DNA of 46,269 bases from Burkholderiaceae bacterium. Its GTDB lineage: Bacteria; Pseudomonadota; Gammaproteobacteria; Burkholderiales; Burkholderiaceae_D. The stretch is from positions 1 to 46,269 of the forward strand of contig JAIENA010000276.1 of assembly GCA_019751755.1 (NCBI GenBank). Direction: 5' to 3'. The position numbers were made by a program, and so were the translations under genes. Numbering within the stretch: the first letter of the stretch is position 1; each line of letters starts with the position of its first letter. Positions 7,831 to 20,348 of this stretch are shown here, piece after piece. The notes beneath the pieces were generated by a model. It worked only from the letters and a program-made list of their open reading frames with translations, did not search any database and was not told where the DNA came from.

Positions 7831-8943
7831 ATGTTAGTAGGCGTACCGAAAGAGATCAAAAACCAGGAATCGCGCGTCGGCATGACGCCCGCCAGCGTCA
7901 AGGAACTGACGCTGCGCGGCCATCAGGTCGTGGTGCAGAAAAACGCGGGCGCGGCGATCGGCCTGACCGACGCGTTGTATGCGGCGGCCGGCGCGACGAT
8001 CATCGACACCGCCGAGGAAATCTTCGCGACGGCGGAGATGATCGTCAAGGTCAAGGAACCGCAGCCGCAGGAATGCGCGATGCTGCGCGAAAACCAGATC
8101 CTGTACACCTATCTGCATCTGGCGCCGGACCCGGAACAGACCGCCGCGCTGGTGAAGTCCGGTGCGGTCTGTATCGCCTATGAAACCATCACCGGCGCCA
8201 ACGGCGGCTTGCCGTTGCTGGCGCCGATGAGCGAAGTGGCGGGTCGCATGGCGATCCAGGCCGGCGCCGCGCACCTGGAAAAATCCAAGGGCGGCATGGG
8301 CTTGCTGCTGGGCGGCGTGCCCGGCGTGGCGCCGGGGCATATCGCCATCATCGGCGCCGGCGTGGTCGGCACCAATGCGCTGCAAATGGCGGTCGGCATT
8401 GGCGCCCGCGTCACCATCATTGATAAAAACGTGGACCGTCTGCGCCAACTCGATCTGGTGTTCGGCAACCGTGTCACGACCTTGTACTCGAATGCCGCCA
8501 GCATTGAGGAAACCGTGCTCGATGCGGACCTGGTGATCGGCGGTGTACTGGTGCCCGGCGCTGCCGCGCCCAAGCTGGTGACCAAGGACATGATTGCGAA
8601 GATGAAGCAGGGCGCGGTGGTGGTCGATGTCGCGATTGACCAGGGCGGCTGCTTTGCAACGTCGCATGCGACCACGCATGAACACCCGACCTATGTCATC
8701 GACGGCGTGGTGCATTACTGCGTCGCCAATATGCCGGGCGCGGTGGCGCGCACCTCCACCTTTGCACTGAACAACGCCACCATCGTGCATGCGGTGGCGC
8801 TGGCGGACCGTGGCTGGAAAGCCGCCATGGCCAACCCGCATTTGAAGGCGGGCCTCAATGTCTGCCAGGGCAAGGTCACGTATGAAGCGGTGGCCCGCGA
8901 TTTGGGCTACCCGTATGTCTCGGCCGACTCGCTGTTGGCCTAA
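7831..8943 (+). CDS. ald: Alanine dehydrogenase
   Basis: This 370-residue NAD-dependent enzyme converts L-alanine to pyruvate, NH4+ and NADH. The N-terminus [20 protein letters not shown] is diagnostic. Catalytic K75 (VKVKEP) and H96 (YLHLAPD) fall at the family's usual numbers. The Rossmann motif GAGVVGTNA and the Asp in [11 protein letters not shown] are present. An AAGGAGA site precedes the ATG. Placed directly after a pyruvate-dependent aminotransferase, it can regenerate the pyruvate amino acceptor, so the pair would act as a net deaminase of beta-alanine. That coupling is inferred from order. Confidence 0.97.
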   Translation: MLVGVPKEIKNQESRVGMTPASVKELTLRGHQVVVQKNAGAAIGLTDALYAAAGATIIDTAEEIFATAEMIVKVKEPQPQECAMLRENQILYTYLHLAPDPEQTAALVKSGAVCIAYETITGANGGLPLLAPMSEVAGRMAIQAGAAHLEKSKGGMGLLLGGVPGVAPGHIAIIGAGVVGTNALQMAVGIGARVTIIDKNVDRLRQLDLVFGNRVTTLYSNAASIEETVLDADLVIGGVLVPGAAAPKLVTKDMIAKMKQGAVVVDVAIDQGGCFATSHATTHEHPTYVIDGVVHYCVANMPGAVARTSTFALNNATIVHAVALADRGWKAAMANPHLKAGLNVCQGKVTYEAVARDLGYPYVSADSLLA

Positions 8944-8960
8944 ACGGAACAAGGAAGATT

Positions 8961-10463
8961 ATGAGCAATCTGGATACCATCACCCATTTTATTAACGGCG
9001 AAAACGTCGACACCATCGGCGGCCGTTATGCCGACGTGTACAACCCGGCATTGGGTGAACCGGTCGCACGGGTGGCGCTCGCCACCGGCGACGAAGTCGA
9101 TGCTGCCGTGCAGGCGGCGGCCAGGGCTTTCCCCGCATGGTCCGCCACGCCGCCGTTGACCCGGGCCCGCGTGCTGTTCAAGTATTTGCAGCTGTGCCAG
9201 CAGCACACCGATGAATTTGCCACCATGCTGACGCGCGAACACGGCAAGACGTTTTCCGACGCGCAGGGCGAAGTGGGACGCGGCATTGAAATGGTCGAAT
9301 TCGCGGTCGGCATCCCGCAACTGCTGAAAGGCGAATTCACCGACCAGATTGCACGCGGCATCGACGCCTGGTCGATGCGCCAGCCGCTGGGGGTGGTGGC
9401 CGGCATCACGCCGTTCAACTTCCCGGTGATGGTGCCGATGTGGATGTTCCCGGTGGCGATTGCCTGCGGCAATACCTTTGTGTTGAAACCGTCGGAACGC
9501 GATCCGTCGCCGTCGCTGCTGCACGCGAAACTGCTGAAGCAAGCGGGCTTGCCGGACGGCGTGTTCAACGTCGTGCAGGGCGACAAGAGCGCCGTCGACG
9601 CGCTGATCGACCATCCCGAAGTGCAGGCCATCAGCTTCGTCGGTTCGACCCCGATTGCCGAATATATTTATGCGCGCGGCAGTGCCCACGGCAAGCGGGT
9701 GCAGGCGCTCGGTGGTGCCAAAAACCATATGGTGGTGATGCCGGACGCCGACATGGAGATGGCGGTCGATGCGCTGATGGGCGCGGCCTATGGTTCGGCC
9801 GGCGAGCGCTGCATGGCGATCTCGGTGGCGGTGGCGGTGGGCGACGCGGGCGACCAGCTGGTCGCTGCACTGAAAACGCGCGCCGCCGCACTGAAAGTAG
9901 GCGACGGCATGGCAGCGGGCGCTGAAATGGGGCCGGTGGTGACGGCCGCCGCCAAGCAGCGCATCGAAGGCTTGATTGGCACCGGCGTCGAACAGGGCGC
10001 CACGCTGGTGGTCGATGGCCGCAACTTCAAAGTGCCGGGCCGTGAAAACGGCTTCTTTGTCGGCGGCACGCTGTTCGACCATGTGACGCCGGAGATGACG
10101 ATCTACAAGGAAGAGATCTTCGGCCCGGTGCTGTGCGTGGTGCGCCTGCCGGACATCGCCAGCGCGGTGGAACTGATCAACGCCAATGAATTCGGCAATG
10201 GCGTGGCGGTGTTTACCCGCGATGGCGGCGTGGCGCGCGAGTTCGTGCGCCAGATTCAGGTCGGCATGGTGGGTGTCAATGTGCCGTTGCCGGTGCCGAT
10301 GGCGTTCAACAGTTTCGGCGGCTGGAAACGCAGCCTGTTCGGCGACCACCATGCCTATGGTCCCGAAGGCGTGCGTTTCTATACCCGCCACAAGGCCGTG
10401 ATGCAGCGCTGGCCCAATACCGCCAGTGCTGGTGCGGAATTTGCATTCCCACAAATGAAGTGA
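8961..10463 (+). CDS. mmsA: CoA-acylating (methyl)malonate-semialdehyde dehydrogenase
   Basis: This 500-residue aldehyde dehydrogenase should oxidise malonate semialdehyde (from uracil) to acetyl-CoA and CO2, or methylmalonate semialdehyde (from thymine) to propionyl-CoA. Seen in the sequence: [17 protein letters not shown], typical of MmsA/Iol[13 protein letters not shown] in the NAD-binding region, the nucleophile C284 in [11 protein letters not shown], and the C-terminal FFTRHK-like stretch [12 protein letters not shown]. It lacks the Glu general base typical of hydrolytic aldehyde dehydrogenases, reading GGAKNHMVV instead, as is normal for this CoA-dependent group. The gene starts 17 nt after ald. 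Confidence 0.95.
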   Translation: MSNLDTITHFINGENVDTIGGRYADVYNPALGEPVARVALATGDEVDAAVQAAARAFPAWSATPPLTRARVLFKYLQLCQQHTDEFATMLTREHGKTFSDAQGEVGRGIEMVEFAVGIPQLLKGEFTDQIARGIDAWSMRQPLGVVAGITPFNFPVMVPMWMFPVAIACGNTFVLKPSERDPSPSLLHAKLLKQAGLPDGVFNVVQGDKSAVDALIDHPEVQAISFVGSTPIAEYIYARGSAHGKRVQALGGAKNHMVVMPDADMEMAVDALMGAAYGSAGERCMAISVAVAVGDAGDQLVAALKTRAAALKVGDGMAAGAEMGPVVTAAAKQRIEGLIGTGVEQGATLVVDGRNFKVPGRENGFFVGGTLFDHVTPEMTIYKEEIFGPVLCVVRLPDIASAVELINANEFGNGVAVFTRDGGVAREFVRQIQVGMVGVNVPLPVPMAFNSFGGWKRSLFGDHHAYGPEGVRFYTRHKAVMQRWPNTASAGAEFAFPQMK

Positions 10464-10515
10464 CGAGAAGTCGACGCGAACCTGTTTAACCAAGCACCAA
10501 GCCAGGGATAAAAAA

Positions 10516-11883
10516 ATGATAGCCTCACTCCAGCACTTGCCACAGCCGAAGGCGTCCAACGCCGAGCTGGGCGAACAGTTCACTGACCTGGCCCCGCCAC
10601 TGACTGCGCGCCAGGCCGCGATTGAAAGCGCGCGTTGCCTGTACTGTTACGATGCGCCGTGTACCCGCATCTGTCCGTCGGAAATCGACGTCGCCAGCTT
10701 TATCCGCAACATCCACGAACAGAACATCAACGGCGCCGCCGCCGGCATCCTGAAACAGAATATCCTCGGCGGCAGCTGCTCGCGGGTCTGCCCGACCGAA
10801 ATCCTGTGCGAAGACGCCTGCGTGCGCAATCACGATGCCGAAGGCCAGCCGGTCAAAATCGGCCTGCTGCAGCGTTATGCGCTCGACCACATGACGTTCA
10901 AGGCGCACCCGTTCCAGCGCGCGGCCTCCACCGGCAAGACCATCGCCGTGGTTGGCGCCGGCCCGGCCGGTCTGTCGTGCGCGCACCGCCTGGCCATGCT
11001 GGGCAATGACGTGGTGATCTACGAGGCGCAGGAAAAATCCGGCGGCCTCAATGAATACGGCATCGCCAAGTACAAGTTGACCGACGACTTCGCCCAAAAG
11101 GAAGTGGAATTCCTGCTGGGGATTGGCGGCATCGAAGTGCGCCATGGCCAGCGCCTGGGCGGCAACCTGCAACTCAAAGAGCTCCATGCGCAATATGACG
11201 CGGTGTTCCTCGGCATTGGCCTCGGCGCGTCGCGCCAGCTGGGTTTGACCGGCGAAGATGCGCCAGGCTTGCTGTCCGCGATAGGCTATATCGCGGAATT
11301 GCGCCAGGCGGCCGATCTGACCAAACTGCCGGTGCCGCGCCGCGCCGTGGTGATCGGCGCGGGCAATACCGCGATTGATATGGCGGTGCAAATCCAGCGC
11401 CTCGGCGCCGAGGAAGTCACGCTGGTGTACCGCCGTGGCGTCGCCGACATGAGCGCCACCCACCATGAGCAGGACATCGCCAAGGCCAACCAGGTGCGCA
11501 TGCGCACCTGGGCCGCGCCGAAGCAGGTGTTATTGGACGATGCCGGCCGTGTCTGTGGCATGCGCTTTGAAAACACCAAGCTCGATGGCAGCACATTGGT
11601 CGGCACCGGCGTCACCTTCGATATCCCGGCCGACGCCGTATTCAAAGCCATCGGCCAGGGCATGGAGCAGGCCAGTCTGCAAGATGCGATGGCCTCCACC
11701 GTGGAGAACGAAGGCGGCAAGATCCACGTCGACAACCATTTCCGCACCTCGGTGCCCGGCATTTACGCGGGCGGCGATTGCGTGGCGCCGGGGCAGGACT
11801 TGACGGTGCAGGCGGTACAGCACGGCAAACTCGCCGCACTGGCCATTCATCAAGACATCCTTTCCAAAGTGGAGGCTGCATAA
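10516..11883 (+). CDS. preT: NAD(P)H-oxidising subunit of dihydropyrimidine dehydrogenase
   Basis: This 455-residue flavoprotein takes electrons from NAD(P)H and passes them through Fe-S clusters to PreA for reduction of uracil or thymine. The N-terminal Fer4_20 domain has two cysteine sets for [4Fe-4S] clusters: C41, C44, C49, C53 and C88, C92, C98, C102. The FAD dinucleotide site is VVGAGPAGLSCAHRL (about 145-159) and the NAD(P) site is VVIGAGNTAIDMA (about 278-290). The stop codon overlaps the preA start by one base (TAATG), so expression is tightly coupled. It corresponds to the N-terminal part of the mammalian fused enzyme. Confidence 0.95.
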   Translation: MIASLQHLPQPKASNAELGEQFTDLAPPLTARQAAIESARCLYCYDAPCTRICPSEIDVASFIRNIHEQNINGAAAGILKQNILGGSCSRVCPTEILCEDACVRNHDAEGQPVKIGLLQRYALDHMTFKAHPFQRAASTGKTIAVVGAGPAGLSCAHRLAMLGNDVVIYEAQEKSGGLNEYGIAKYKLTDDFAQKEVEFLLGIGGIEVRHGQRLGGNLQLKELHAQYDAVFLGIGLGASRQLGLTGEDAPGLLSAIGYIAELRQAADLTKLPVPRRAVVIGAGNTAIDMAVQIQRLGAEEVTLVYRRGVADMSATHHEQDIAKANQVRMRTWAAPKQVLLDDAGRVCGMRFENTKLDGSTLVGTGVTFDIPADAVFKAIGQGMEQASLQDAMASTVENEGGKIHVDNHFRTSVPGIYAGGDCVAPGQDLTVQAVQHGKLAALAIHQDILSKVEAA

Positions 11884-13163
11884 TGGCCGATCTGAGCATC
11901 AATTTCTGTGGCATCAAATCGCCCAACCCGTTCTGGCTGGCCTCCGCGCCACCGACCGACAAGGCCTACAACGTGGTGCGCGCCTTCGAAGCGGGGTGGG
12001 GCGGCGTGGTCTGGAAAACCCTGGGCGAAGATCCACCGGCCGTCAATGTGTCGTCGCGCTATTCCGCGCTGCATGGCAAGAACCGCGAAGTGCTCGGTTT
12101 CAATAACATCGAACTGATCACCGACCGTGACCTGGAAATCAATCTGCGGGAAATCACCGAAGTCAAAAAAGCCTGGCCGGACCGCGCCATTGTGGTGTCG
12201 CTGATGCTGCCTTGCGAGGAAGCCGCCTGGGCCGAGATCTTGCCGAAGGTCGAAGCCACCGGCGCCGACGGCATCGAACTCAATTTCGGCTGCCCGCACG
12301 GCATGCCGGAACGCGGCATGGGCGCCGCCGTGGGCCAGGTGCCCGACTATGTGGAAATGGTGACGCGCTGGTGCAAGAAGCACAGCAAATTGCCGGTGAT
12401 CGTCAAGCTGACGCCGAACATCACCGACATCCGCATGCCGGCGCGCGCCGCGCACAACGGTGGCGCCGACGCGGTCTCGCTGATCAACACCATCAACTCC
12501 ATCACGCACCTGGACCTGGACCGCATGGTGGCCTTTCCCGCCGTCGGCAACGCCAGCACGCACGGCGGCTATTGCGGCACGGCCGTCAAACCGATCGCGC
12601 TGAACATGGTGGCGGAAATCGCACGCGACCCGCAAACCCGGGGCATCCCCATTTCCGGCATCGGCGGCATCGGCAACTGGCGCGACGCGGCGGAATTCAT
12701 CGCGCTCGGCGCCGGCTGCGTGCAGGTATGCACGGCGGCCATGCTGCATGGCTTCCGCATCGTTGAAGAAATGAAGGATGGCTTGTCGCGCTGGATGGAT
12801 GAAAAGGGCTACCAGTCGCTGGACGACTTCATGGGCAAGGCGGTGCCCAACACCACCGACTGGAAATACCTGGACATGAATTACAAGGTGATTGCCCAGA
12901 TCAACCAGGATGACTGCATCAAGTGCGGCCGCTGCTATGTGGCGTGCGAAGACACGTCGCACCAGTCGATCATGCAGACCATCGATGCGGCGGGCGGGCG
13001 CACCTATGAAGTCATCAAGGACGAATGCGTGGGCTGCAATCTGTGTGAAATCACGTGCCCGGTGCAGGGCTGCATCACGATGGTGCCGCAGGAGACCGGC
13101 CAGCCGTATATGAACTGGACGCAAGATCCGCGTAATCCGCGGCGGGAGGTCAAGGCCGCATAG
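11883..13163 (+). CDS. preA: Dihydropyrimidine dehydrogenase catalytic subunit
   Basis: This 426-residue subunit reduces uracil or thymine to the 5,6-dihydro form. An FMN-binding DHOD-like barrel (about 1-320) carries NPFWLASAPPTDKAYNV, NFGCPHGMPERGMG, KLTPNITDI and PISGIGGIG. A C-terminal ferredoxin-like domain has C345, C348, C351, C355 and C382, C385, C388, C392 for two [4Fe-4S] clusters. GGAGG lies before the ATG within the end of preT. At the position I recall as the catalytic Cys of mammalian DPD (GMGxxCGQ) the sequence is GMGAAVGQ. Remembered bacterial PreA proteins also have Val there, so this is probably a subfamily trait. Confidence 0.95.
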   Translation: MADLSINFCGIKSPNPFWLASAPPTDKAYNVVRAFEAGWGGVVWKTLGEDPPAVNVSSRYSALHGKNREVLGFNNIELITDRDLEINLREITEVKKAWPDRAIVVSLMLPCEEAAWAEILPKVEATGADGIELNFGCPHGMPERGMGAAVGQVPDYVEMVTRWCKKHSKLPVIVKLTPNITDIRMPARAAHNGGADAVSLINTINSITHLDLDRMVAFPAVGNASTHGGYCGTAVKPIALNMVAEIARDPQTRGIPISGIGGIGNWRDAAEFIALGAGCVQVCTAAMLHGFRIVEEMKDGLSRWMDEKGYQSLDDFMGKAVPNTTDWKYLDMNYKVIAQINQDDCIKCGRCYVACEDTSHQSIMQTIDAAGGRTYEVIKDECVGCNLCEITCPVQGCITMVPQETGQPYMNWTQDPRNPRREVKAA

Positions 13164-13201
13164 GCCGGGTTTGACAAGACCGCCGTCTGTGTCACGGCCT
13201 C

Positions 13202-13240
13202 GCACGCAACGGCGGCATGATTCATGCTTGCCTTGCGTGC
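13202..13240. repeat. Long intra-operon stem-loop between preA and the permease gene
   Basis: GCACGCAA (13202-13209) pairs perfectly with TTGCGTGC (13233-13240). Inside, GGC/GCC and GCATG-ATT-CATGC can continue the helix to about 16 bp with small bulges. There is no U-tract. It probably stabilises or processes the mRNA, attenuates expression of the permease, or is an operator. Confidence 0.5.
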
Positions 13241-13275
13241 TTTAACCATGGTTGTCCACCTTTTGGAGAAACGCA

Positions 13276-16175
<2,900 letters not shown>

Positions 16176-16189
16176 CGCAGGAGTCAAAA

Positions 16190-17425
16190 ATGAATGATGT
16201 ACGTGTCAACGGCGACCGCCTCTGGTCTTCCCTGATGGAACTGGCCAAAATCGGCGCCACCGTCAAAGGCGGCGTCAAGCGCCTGACCCTGACCGACCTC
16301 GATAAGCAAGGCCGCGACCTGGTCACCGGCTGGGCGCGCGAGGCCGGCCTGTCCGTCACGATCGACCAGATCGGCAACGTCTTCATGCGCCGCGATGGCG
16401 AAGACAATACGCTGCCGCCGGTCATGACGGGCAGCCATATCGACACCCAGCCGACCGGCGGCAAATTCGACGGCAACTACGGCGTGCTGGCCGGACTGGA
16501 AGTGGTGCGCACCCTGAACGACCAGGGCATTAAAACCCGTGCCCCGATCGAAGTGGCGTTCTGGACCAACGAGGAAGGCTCCCGCTTCGTGCCCGTGATG
16601 ATGGGTTCCGGCGTGTTTTGCGGCGCGTTTACGTTGGACCATGCATATGCGGCCAAGGATATCGACGGCAAGACCGTCGAGCAGGAGCTGGAACGGATCG
16701 GTTACAAAGGCGACCAGGTGCCGGGCCAGCACCCGATCGGCGCCTATTTCGAAGCGCATATCGAGCAGGGGCCGGTGCTGGAGGATGCCGATAAAGTGAT
16801 CGGCGTGGTGCCGGCCGTGATGGGCTTGTCGTGGTATGACTGCACGGTGACGGGGATGGAAGCCCATGCCGGCCCGACACCGATGCACTTACGCAAAGAT
16901 GCGATGCAAGTGTCGACCCGCATCATCCAGGAAGTGGTGGCCATCGCCAACCGCTATCCGCCGTACGGCCGGGGCACAGTGGGCATGATGCAAGTGTTCC
17001 CCAACAGCCGCAATGTGATTCCCGGCGAAGTCAAATTTTCCATCGACTTACGCAACGTCAACGATGCCTTGCTGAACACCATGCACGAGGAAATGCTGGC
17101 CTTCATCGAGAAAACCCGCCAGGAAACCGGTCTCGGCATCCAGATCGAGCGCGTCTCGTATTACCCGCCGTGCCCGTTCCACCCGGATTGCGTGGACGCG
17201 GTGCGCAATGCCACGGCGAAGCTCGGCTATTCGACGATGGACGTGGTGTCCGGCGCCGGCCATGATGCGATTTACGCGGCCCGGGTGGCGCCGGCCGGCA
17301 TGATCTTTGTGCCGTGCAAGGATGGCATCAGCCACAACGAAATTGAAGACGCCAAGGCCGAGCACCTGGCGGCGGGGTGTAATGTGTTGCTGCATGCGAT
17401 GTTGGAGCGGGCTGGAGTGGTGTAG
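16190..17425 (+). CDS. Zn-dependent N-carbamoyl-beta-alanine amidohydrolase (M20/M28 type)
   Basis: This 411-residue enzyme should hydrolyse N-carbamoyl-beta-alanine to beta-alanine, CO2 and NH3. Family marks are the metal ligands in TGSHIDTQPTGGKFDGNYG, TNEEGSRF with the catalytic and bridging acidic residues, EAHIEQGPVLE, the lid and dimer region GMEAHAGPTPM, and SGAGHDAIYAA near the C-terminus with a metal His. AGGAG precedes the ATG. The same hydantoinase/carbamoylase family includes allantoate amidohydrolase and L-carbamoylases, but its place after hydA in a preTA operon makes the ureidopropionase role most likely. It is the last gene of the catabolic run. Confidence 0.92.
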   Translation: MNDVRVNGDRLWSSLMELAKIGATVKGGVKRLTLTDLDKQGRDLVTGWAREAGLSVTIDQIGNVFMRRDGEDNTLPPVMTGSHIDTQPTGGKFDGNYGVLAGLEVVRTLNDQGIKTRAPIEVAFWTNEEGSRFVPVMMGSGVFCGAFTLDHAYAAKDIDGKTVEQELERIGYKGDQVPGQHPIGAYFEAHIEQGPVLEDADKVIGVVPAVMGLSWYDCTVTGMEAHAGPTPMHLRKDAMQVSTRIIQEVVAIANRYPPYGRGTVGMMQVFPNSRNVIPGEVKFSIDLRNVNDALLNTMHEEMLAFIEKTRQETGLGIQIERVSYYPPCPFHPDCVDAVRNATAKLGYSTMDVVSGAGHDAIYAARVAPAGMIFVPCKDGISHNEIEDAKAEHLAAGCNVLLHAMLERAGVV

Positions 17426-17444
17426 CGCGGGCGCCGCCTGTGGG

Positions 17445-17450
17445 TATAAT
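17445..17450 (+). promoter_or_regulatory. Candidate -10 element before the GGDEF-EAL gene
   Basis: A perfect TATAAT occurs 50 bp before the ATG at 17501 in otherwise GC-rich sequence, but no good -35 lies 16-18 bp upstream. Just after it, GGAGGT pairs with ACCTCC (17456-17476), a possible leader hairpin. Confidence 0.35.
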
Positions 17451-17500
17451 CGCTGGAGGTTGCCAACCTACCTCCGGCAGATACCCTTAGGCAAGAATCA

Positions 17501-19231
17501 ATGAACGACGACACCCGCGTACAGCAACTGGAACAAGATGCACAACGGCTTGGCGCGTGCCTGACCGCCATGCTGGAAAACATCACCGATGCCTTCCTGA
17601 TGTTGGATCGCGACTGGCGCATTACCTTTATTAACCGCGAAGCGGAGCGCTTGCTGCAATGCCAGCGTGAGCGGGTGCAGGGTGTCAGCCTGTGGGAGGT
17701 GTTTCCGGAAGCGGTGGACGGTCCGTATTACCATGCTTACCATCAGGCGGTGGCGTCCGGTCAGGTGGCGTGGTTCGAGGAATATTATGCGCCGCTCGAT
17801 TTGTGGACCGAGGTGCGGGCCCATCCATCGGCCTATGGTCTGGCGATTTATTTCCTCGATATCAGCCTGCGCAAGGCGCAGGAAGCGGCATTGCACCGCC
17901 TGGCGTTCCACGACCACCTGACCGGTTTGCCGAACCGTCAGTTGCTGGCCGAGCGCATCGCCGACGCGCTGCGGCGGCAACAGCGTTCGGCGCAAACCAG
18001 TGCCCTGCTGTTTATCGATCTCGACAACTTCAAAAGCGTCAATGATGTCCATGGCCATGAAAAGGGCGATGCGCTGCTGCGCCTGGCCGCTGAACGGCTG
18101 CTGCAGTTGGTGTGTGTGGACGACACGGTGGCGCGTTTTGGCGGCGATGAATTTGTGATCTTGCAGCAGGGGCTGGACGCCGATGGGCGCGCGGCCGCCG
18201 CGCAGGTCGACGCGCTGGCCGCCAAAATATTGCTGGCGTTTGCCGCGCCGTTCGATACCGGCGCGGCGCAGCATTACGTCAGCCCCAGCCTGGGCCTGGC
18301 GCTGTTGGACCGGAGTGTCGACAGCATTGAGCAAGTCATCCGGCGCGCCGATATGGCGATGTACCAGTCCAAGACGGCTGGCCGCAATATGGCCAGCTGG
18401 TTCGATCCGGCGATTGAGCAGCGCGCTGCCGCCCGCGCCGCGCTGGAGGCGGACTTGCGCCATGCGCTAGTGGAAAACCAGTTCGAGCTGCATTACCAGC
18501 CGCAGTGTGACATGGGCGGACGCATGACGGGGGTGGAAGCGCTGCTGCGCTGGCGCCATCCGCAGCGCGGGCTGGTGCCGCCGGTGGAATTCATCCCAGC
18601 GAGCGAGGAAACCGGGCTGATCGTGCCTCTGGGGCACTGGGTGCTCGATACCGCGTGCCGCTTGCTGGCGCAATGGGCGCAATCACCGCGCACAGCGCAT
18701 TTGCAGATGGCGGTCAACGTCAGCGCCCAGCAATTCCAGCGGCCGGATTTTGTCGCGCAAACCCTGGCGCTGCTGGCGGCGGCAGGTGTGCCGCCGCAGC
18801 GCCTGAAGCTCGAATTGACGGAAAGCCTGTTGCTGGCGGACGTGGAAGGGACGGTGGCAAAAATGGAACGCTTGCGCGACGCCGGTGTGCGCTGTGCGCT
18901 CGATGATTTCGGCACCGGTTATTCGTCGCTGTCCTATCTGCATCGCTTGCCACTGGTGGAATTGAAAATCGACCGTTCTTTCATCTGGGGCATCGCCCAA
19001 GACAGCGCCAAAGACACCGCCAATGCGGGCCAAGGTGGCGCCATCGTGCACGCGGTCGCGGCGCTGGGCAAGGCGCTGTGCCTGGACGTGCTGGCGGAGG
19101 GCGTGGAAACCGAGGCGCAGCGCGCCTTTATCGTGGCGGCCGGTTGCCAGGGTTTCCAGGGCTATCTGTATGCCAGGCCGATGCCGCTGCCGCAACTGCA
19201 GCAATTCATCGACAGTGCCCAGCCGGGCTGA
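17501..19231 (+). CDS. PAS-GGDEF-EAL protein (cyclic-di-GMP turnover)
   Basis: This 576-residue soluble protein begins with a PAS domain (about 18-125), followed by a diguanylate cyclase domain (about 135-300) and an EAL phosphodiesterase domain (about 318-570). The GGDEF motif is intact (214-218, RFGGDEFVIL). The EAL motif is intact from E346 (VEALLRW), with DDFGTGYSS and AEGVETE also present. Both activities are therefore possible; I see no RxxD inhibitory site that I can place with confidence. There is no membrane segment, so the PAS domain must sense an intracellular cue. It lies 75 nt after the pyrimidine operon on the same strand but has its own TATAAT. The tartrate dehydrogenase gene follows after 25 nt. 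Confidence 0.94.
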   Translation: MNDDTRVQQLEQDAQRLGACLTAMLENITDAFLMLDRDWRITFINREAERLLQCQRERVQGVSLWEVFPEAVDGPYYHAYHQAVASGQVAWFEEYYAPLDLWTEVRAHPSAYGLAIYFLDISLRKAQEAALHRLAFHDHLTGLPNRQLLAERIADALRRQQRSAQTSALLFIDLDNFKSVNDVHGHEKGDALLRLAAERLLQLVCVDDTVARFGGDEFVILQQGLDADGRAAAAQVDALAAKILLAFAAPFDTGAAQHYVSPSLGLALLDRSVDSIEQVIRRADMAMYQSKTAGRNMASWFDPAIEQRAAARAALEADLRHALVENQFELHYQPQCDMGGRMTGVEALLRWRHPQRGLVPPVEFIPASEETGLIVPLGHWVLDTACRLLAQWAQSPRTAHLQMAVNVSAQQFQRPDFVAQTLALLAAAGVPPQRLKLELTESLLLADVEGTVAKMERLRDAGVRCALDDFGTGYSSLSYLHRLPLVELKIDRSFIWGIAQDSAKDTANAGQGGAIVHAVAALGKALCLDVLAEGVETEAQRAFIVAAGCQGFQGYLYARPMPLPQLQQFIDSAQPG

Positions 19232-19256
19232 CCTTCAACACCACAGGAAACCACTC

Positions 19257-20348
19257 ATGAGCACCACTACTTACAAGATTGCCGTGATCCCCGGCGATGG
19301 CATCGGCAAGGAAGTCATGCCGGAAGGCTTGCGGGTGCTGGAAGCGGCCGGCCGGCGTTTCGGCATTGCGCTCGACTTCCAGCACATCGACTGGGCCAGC
19401 TGCGACTATTACGCGCAGCACGGCAAGATGATGCCCGATGACTGGAAACAGCAGCTGGCCGGTGTGGACGCCGTGTATTTTGGCGCGGTCGGCTGGCCAG
19501 CCACGGTGCCGGATCATGTGTCGCTGTGGGGCTCGCTGCTGAAATTCCGCCGCGAATTCGATCAGTACATCAACCTGCGCCCGGTGCTGGCGTTCGAAGG
19601 CGTGAAAACGCCGCTGGCCGGCATCGGTCCCGGCGATATCGACTTCATGATCGTGCGGGAAAACACCGAGGGCGAGTATTCGTCGGTGGGTGGCGTGATG
19701 TTTGAAGGGACCGAGCGCGAAGTGGTGATGCAGCAATCGGTGTTTACCCGCCACGGCGCGGAGCGGGTCTTGAATTTTGCCTTTGACCTGGCCAGCGGGC
19801 GGGCCCGCAAGCACGTGACGGTGGCCACCAAGAGCAATGGCATGGCCATCAGCATGCCGTGGTGGGATGCGCGCGCGGCCGACGCGGCGGCGCGCTGCCC
19901 CGGCGTCACCTGGGACAAGCAGCATATCGACATCCTGTGCGCCCGCTTCGTGCTGTCGCCGCAAAAGTTCGACGTGGTGGTGGCCACCAACCTGTTTGGC
20001 GATATCCTGTCCGACCTCGGCCCGGCCTGCACCGGGACCATCGGTCTGGCGCCATCGGCCAACCTGAATCCGGAGCGGGTGTTTCCGTCGCTGTTCGAGC
20101 CGGTGCACGGTTCGGCGCCGGACATCTATGGCCGCAATATTGCCAATCCGGTCGCCATGATCTGGTCCGGCGCCATGATGCTCGATTTCCTGGCGGGCGG
20201 CCAGGGCACGGGGCGCGCCGCGCATGATGTGATCCTGGCGGCGATCAAGCAGGTGCTGGCGAGCGGGCCGCATACGCCGGACCTGGGCGGCGCGGCGTCG
20301 ACGCCGGATGTGGGGCGGGCGATTGCCGCGATCGTGGCGGGTGGCTGA
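19257..20348 (+). CDS. ttuC: Tartrate dehydrogenase / decarboxylating D-malate dehydrogenase family
   Basis: This 363-residue NAD-dependent beta-decarboxylating dehydrogenase belongs to the isocitrate/isopropylmalate dehydrogenase superfamily. IPGDGIGKEVMPEGL, the GAVGWP and LWGSLLKFRREFDQYINLRPV segments, IVRENTEGEYSS and NLFGDILSDLGP are visible. LWGSLLKFR and NTEGEYSSVGG fit the TTC subfamily, which oxidises tartrate to oxaloglycolate or decarboxylates D-malate. An AGGAAA site precedes the ATG. It is probably cotranscribed with the GGDEF-EAL gene (25-nt gap). The substrate within the subfamily cannot be fixed from sequence alone. Confidence 0.9.
   Translation: MSTTTYKIAVIPGDGIGKEVMPEGLRVLEAAGRRFGIALDFQHIDWASCDYYAQHGKMMPDDWKQQLAGVDAVYFGAVGWPATVPDHVSLWGSLLKFRREFDQYINLRPVLAFEGVKTPLAGIGPGDIDFMIVRENTEGEYSSVGGVMFEGTEREVVMQQSVFTRHGAERVLNFAFDLASGRARKHVTVATKSNGMAISMPWWDARAADAAARCPGVTWDKQHIDILCARFVLSPQKFDVVVATNLFGDILSDLGPACTGTIGLAPSANLNPERVFPSLFEPVHGSAPDIYGRNIANPVAMIWSGAMMLDFLAGGQGTGRAAHDVILAAIKQVLASGPHTPDLGGAASTPDVGRAIAAIVAGG

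Noticed and set aside
8940..10583. 547-codon minus-strand frame opposite mmsA
   Set aside because: His/Arg-rich composition and no motif; mmsA on the plus strand is complete.
13244..13253. AACCATGGTT palindrome before the permease start as an operator
   Set aside because: It is a 10-bp palindrome with no match to a known box and no second copy; chance occurrence is plausible.
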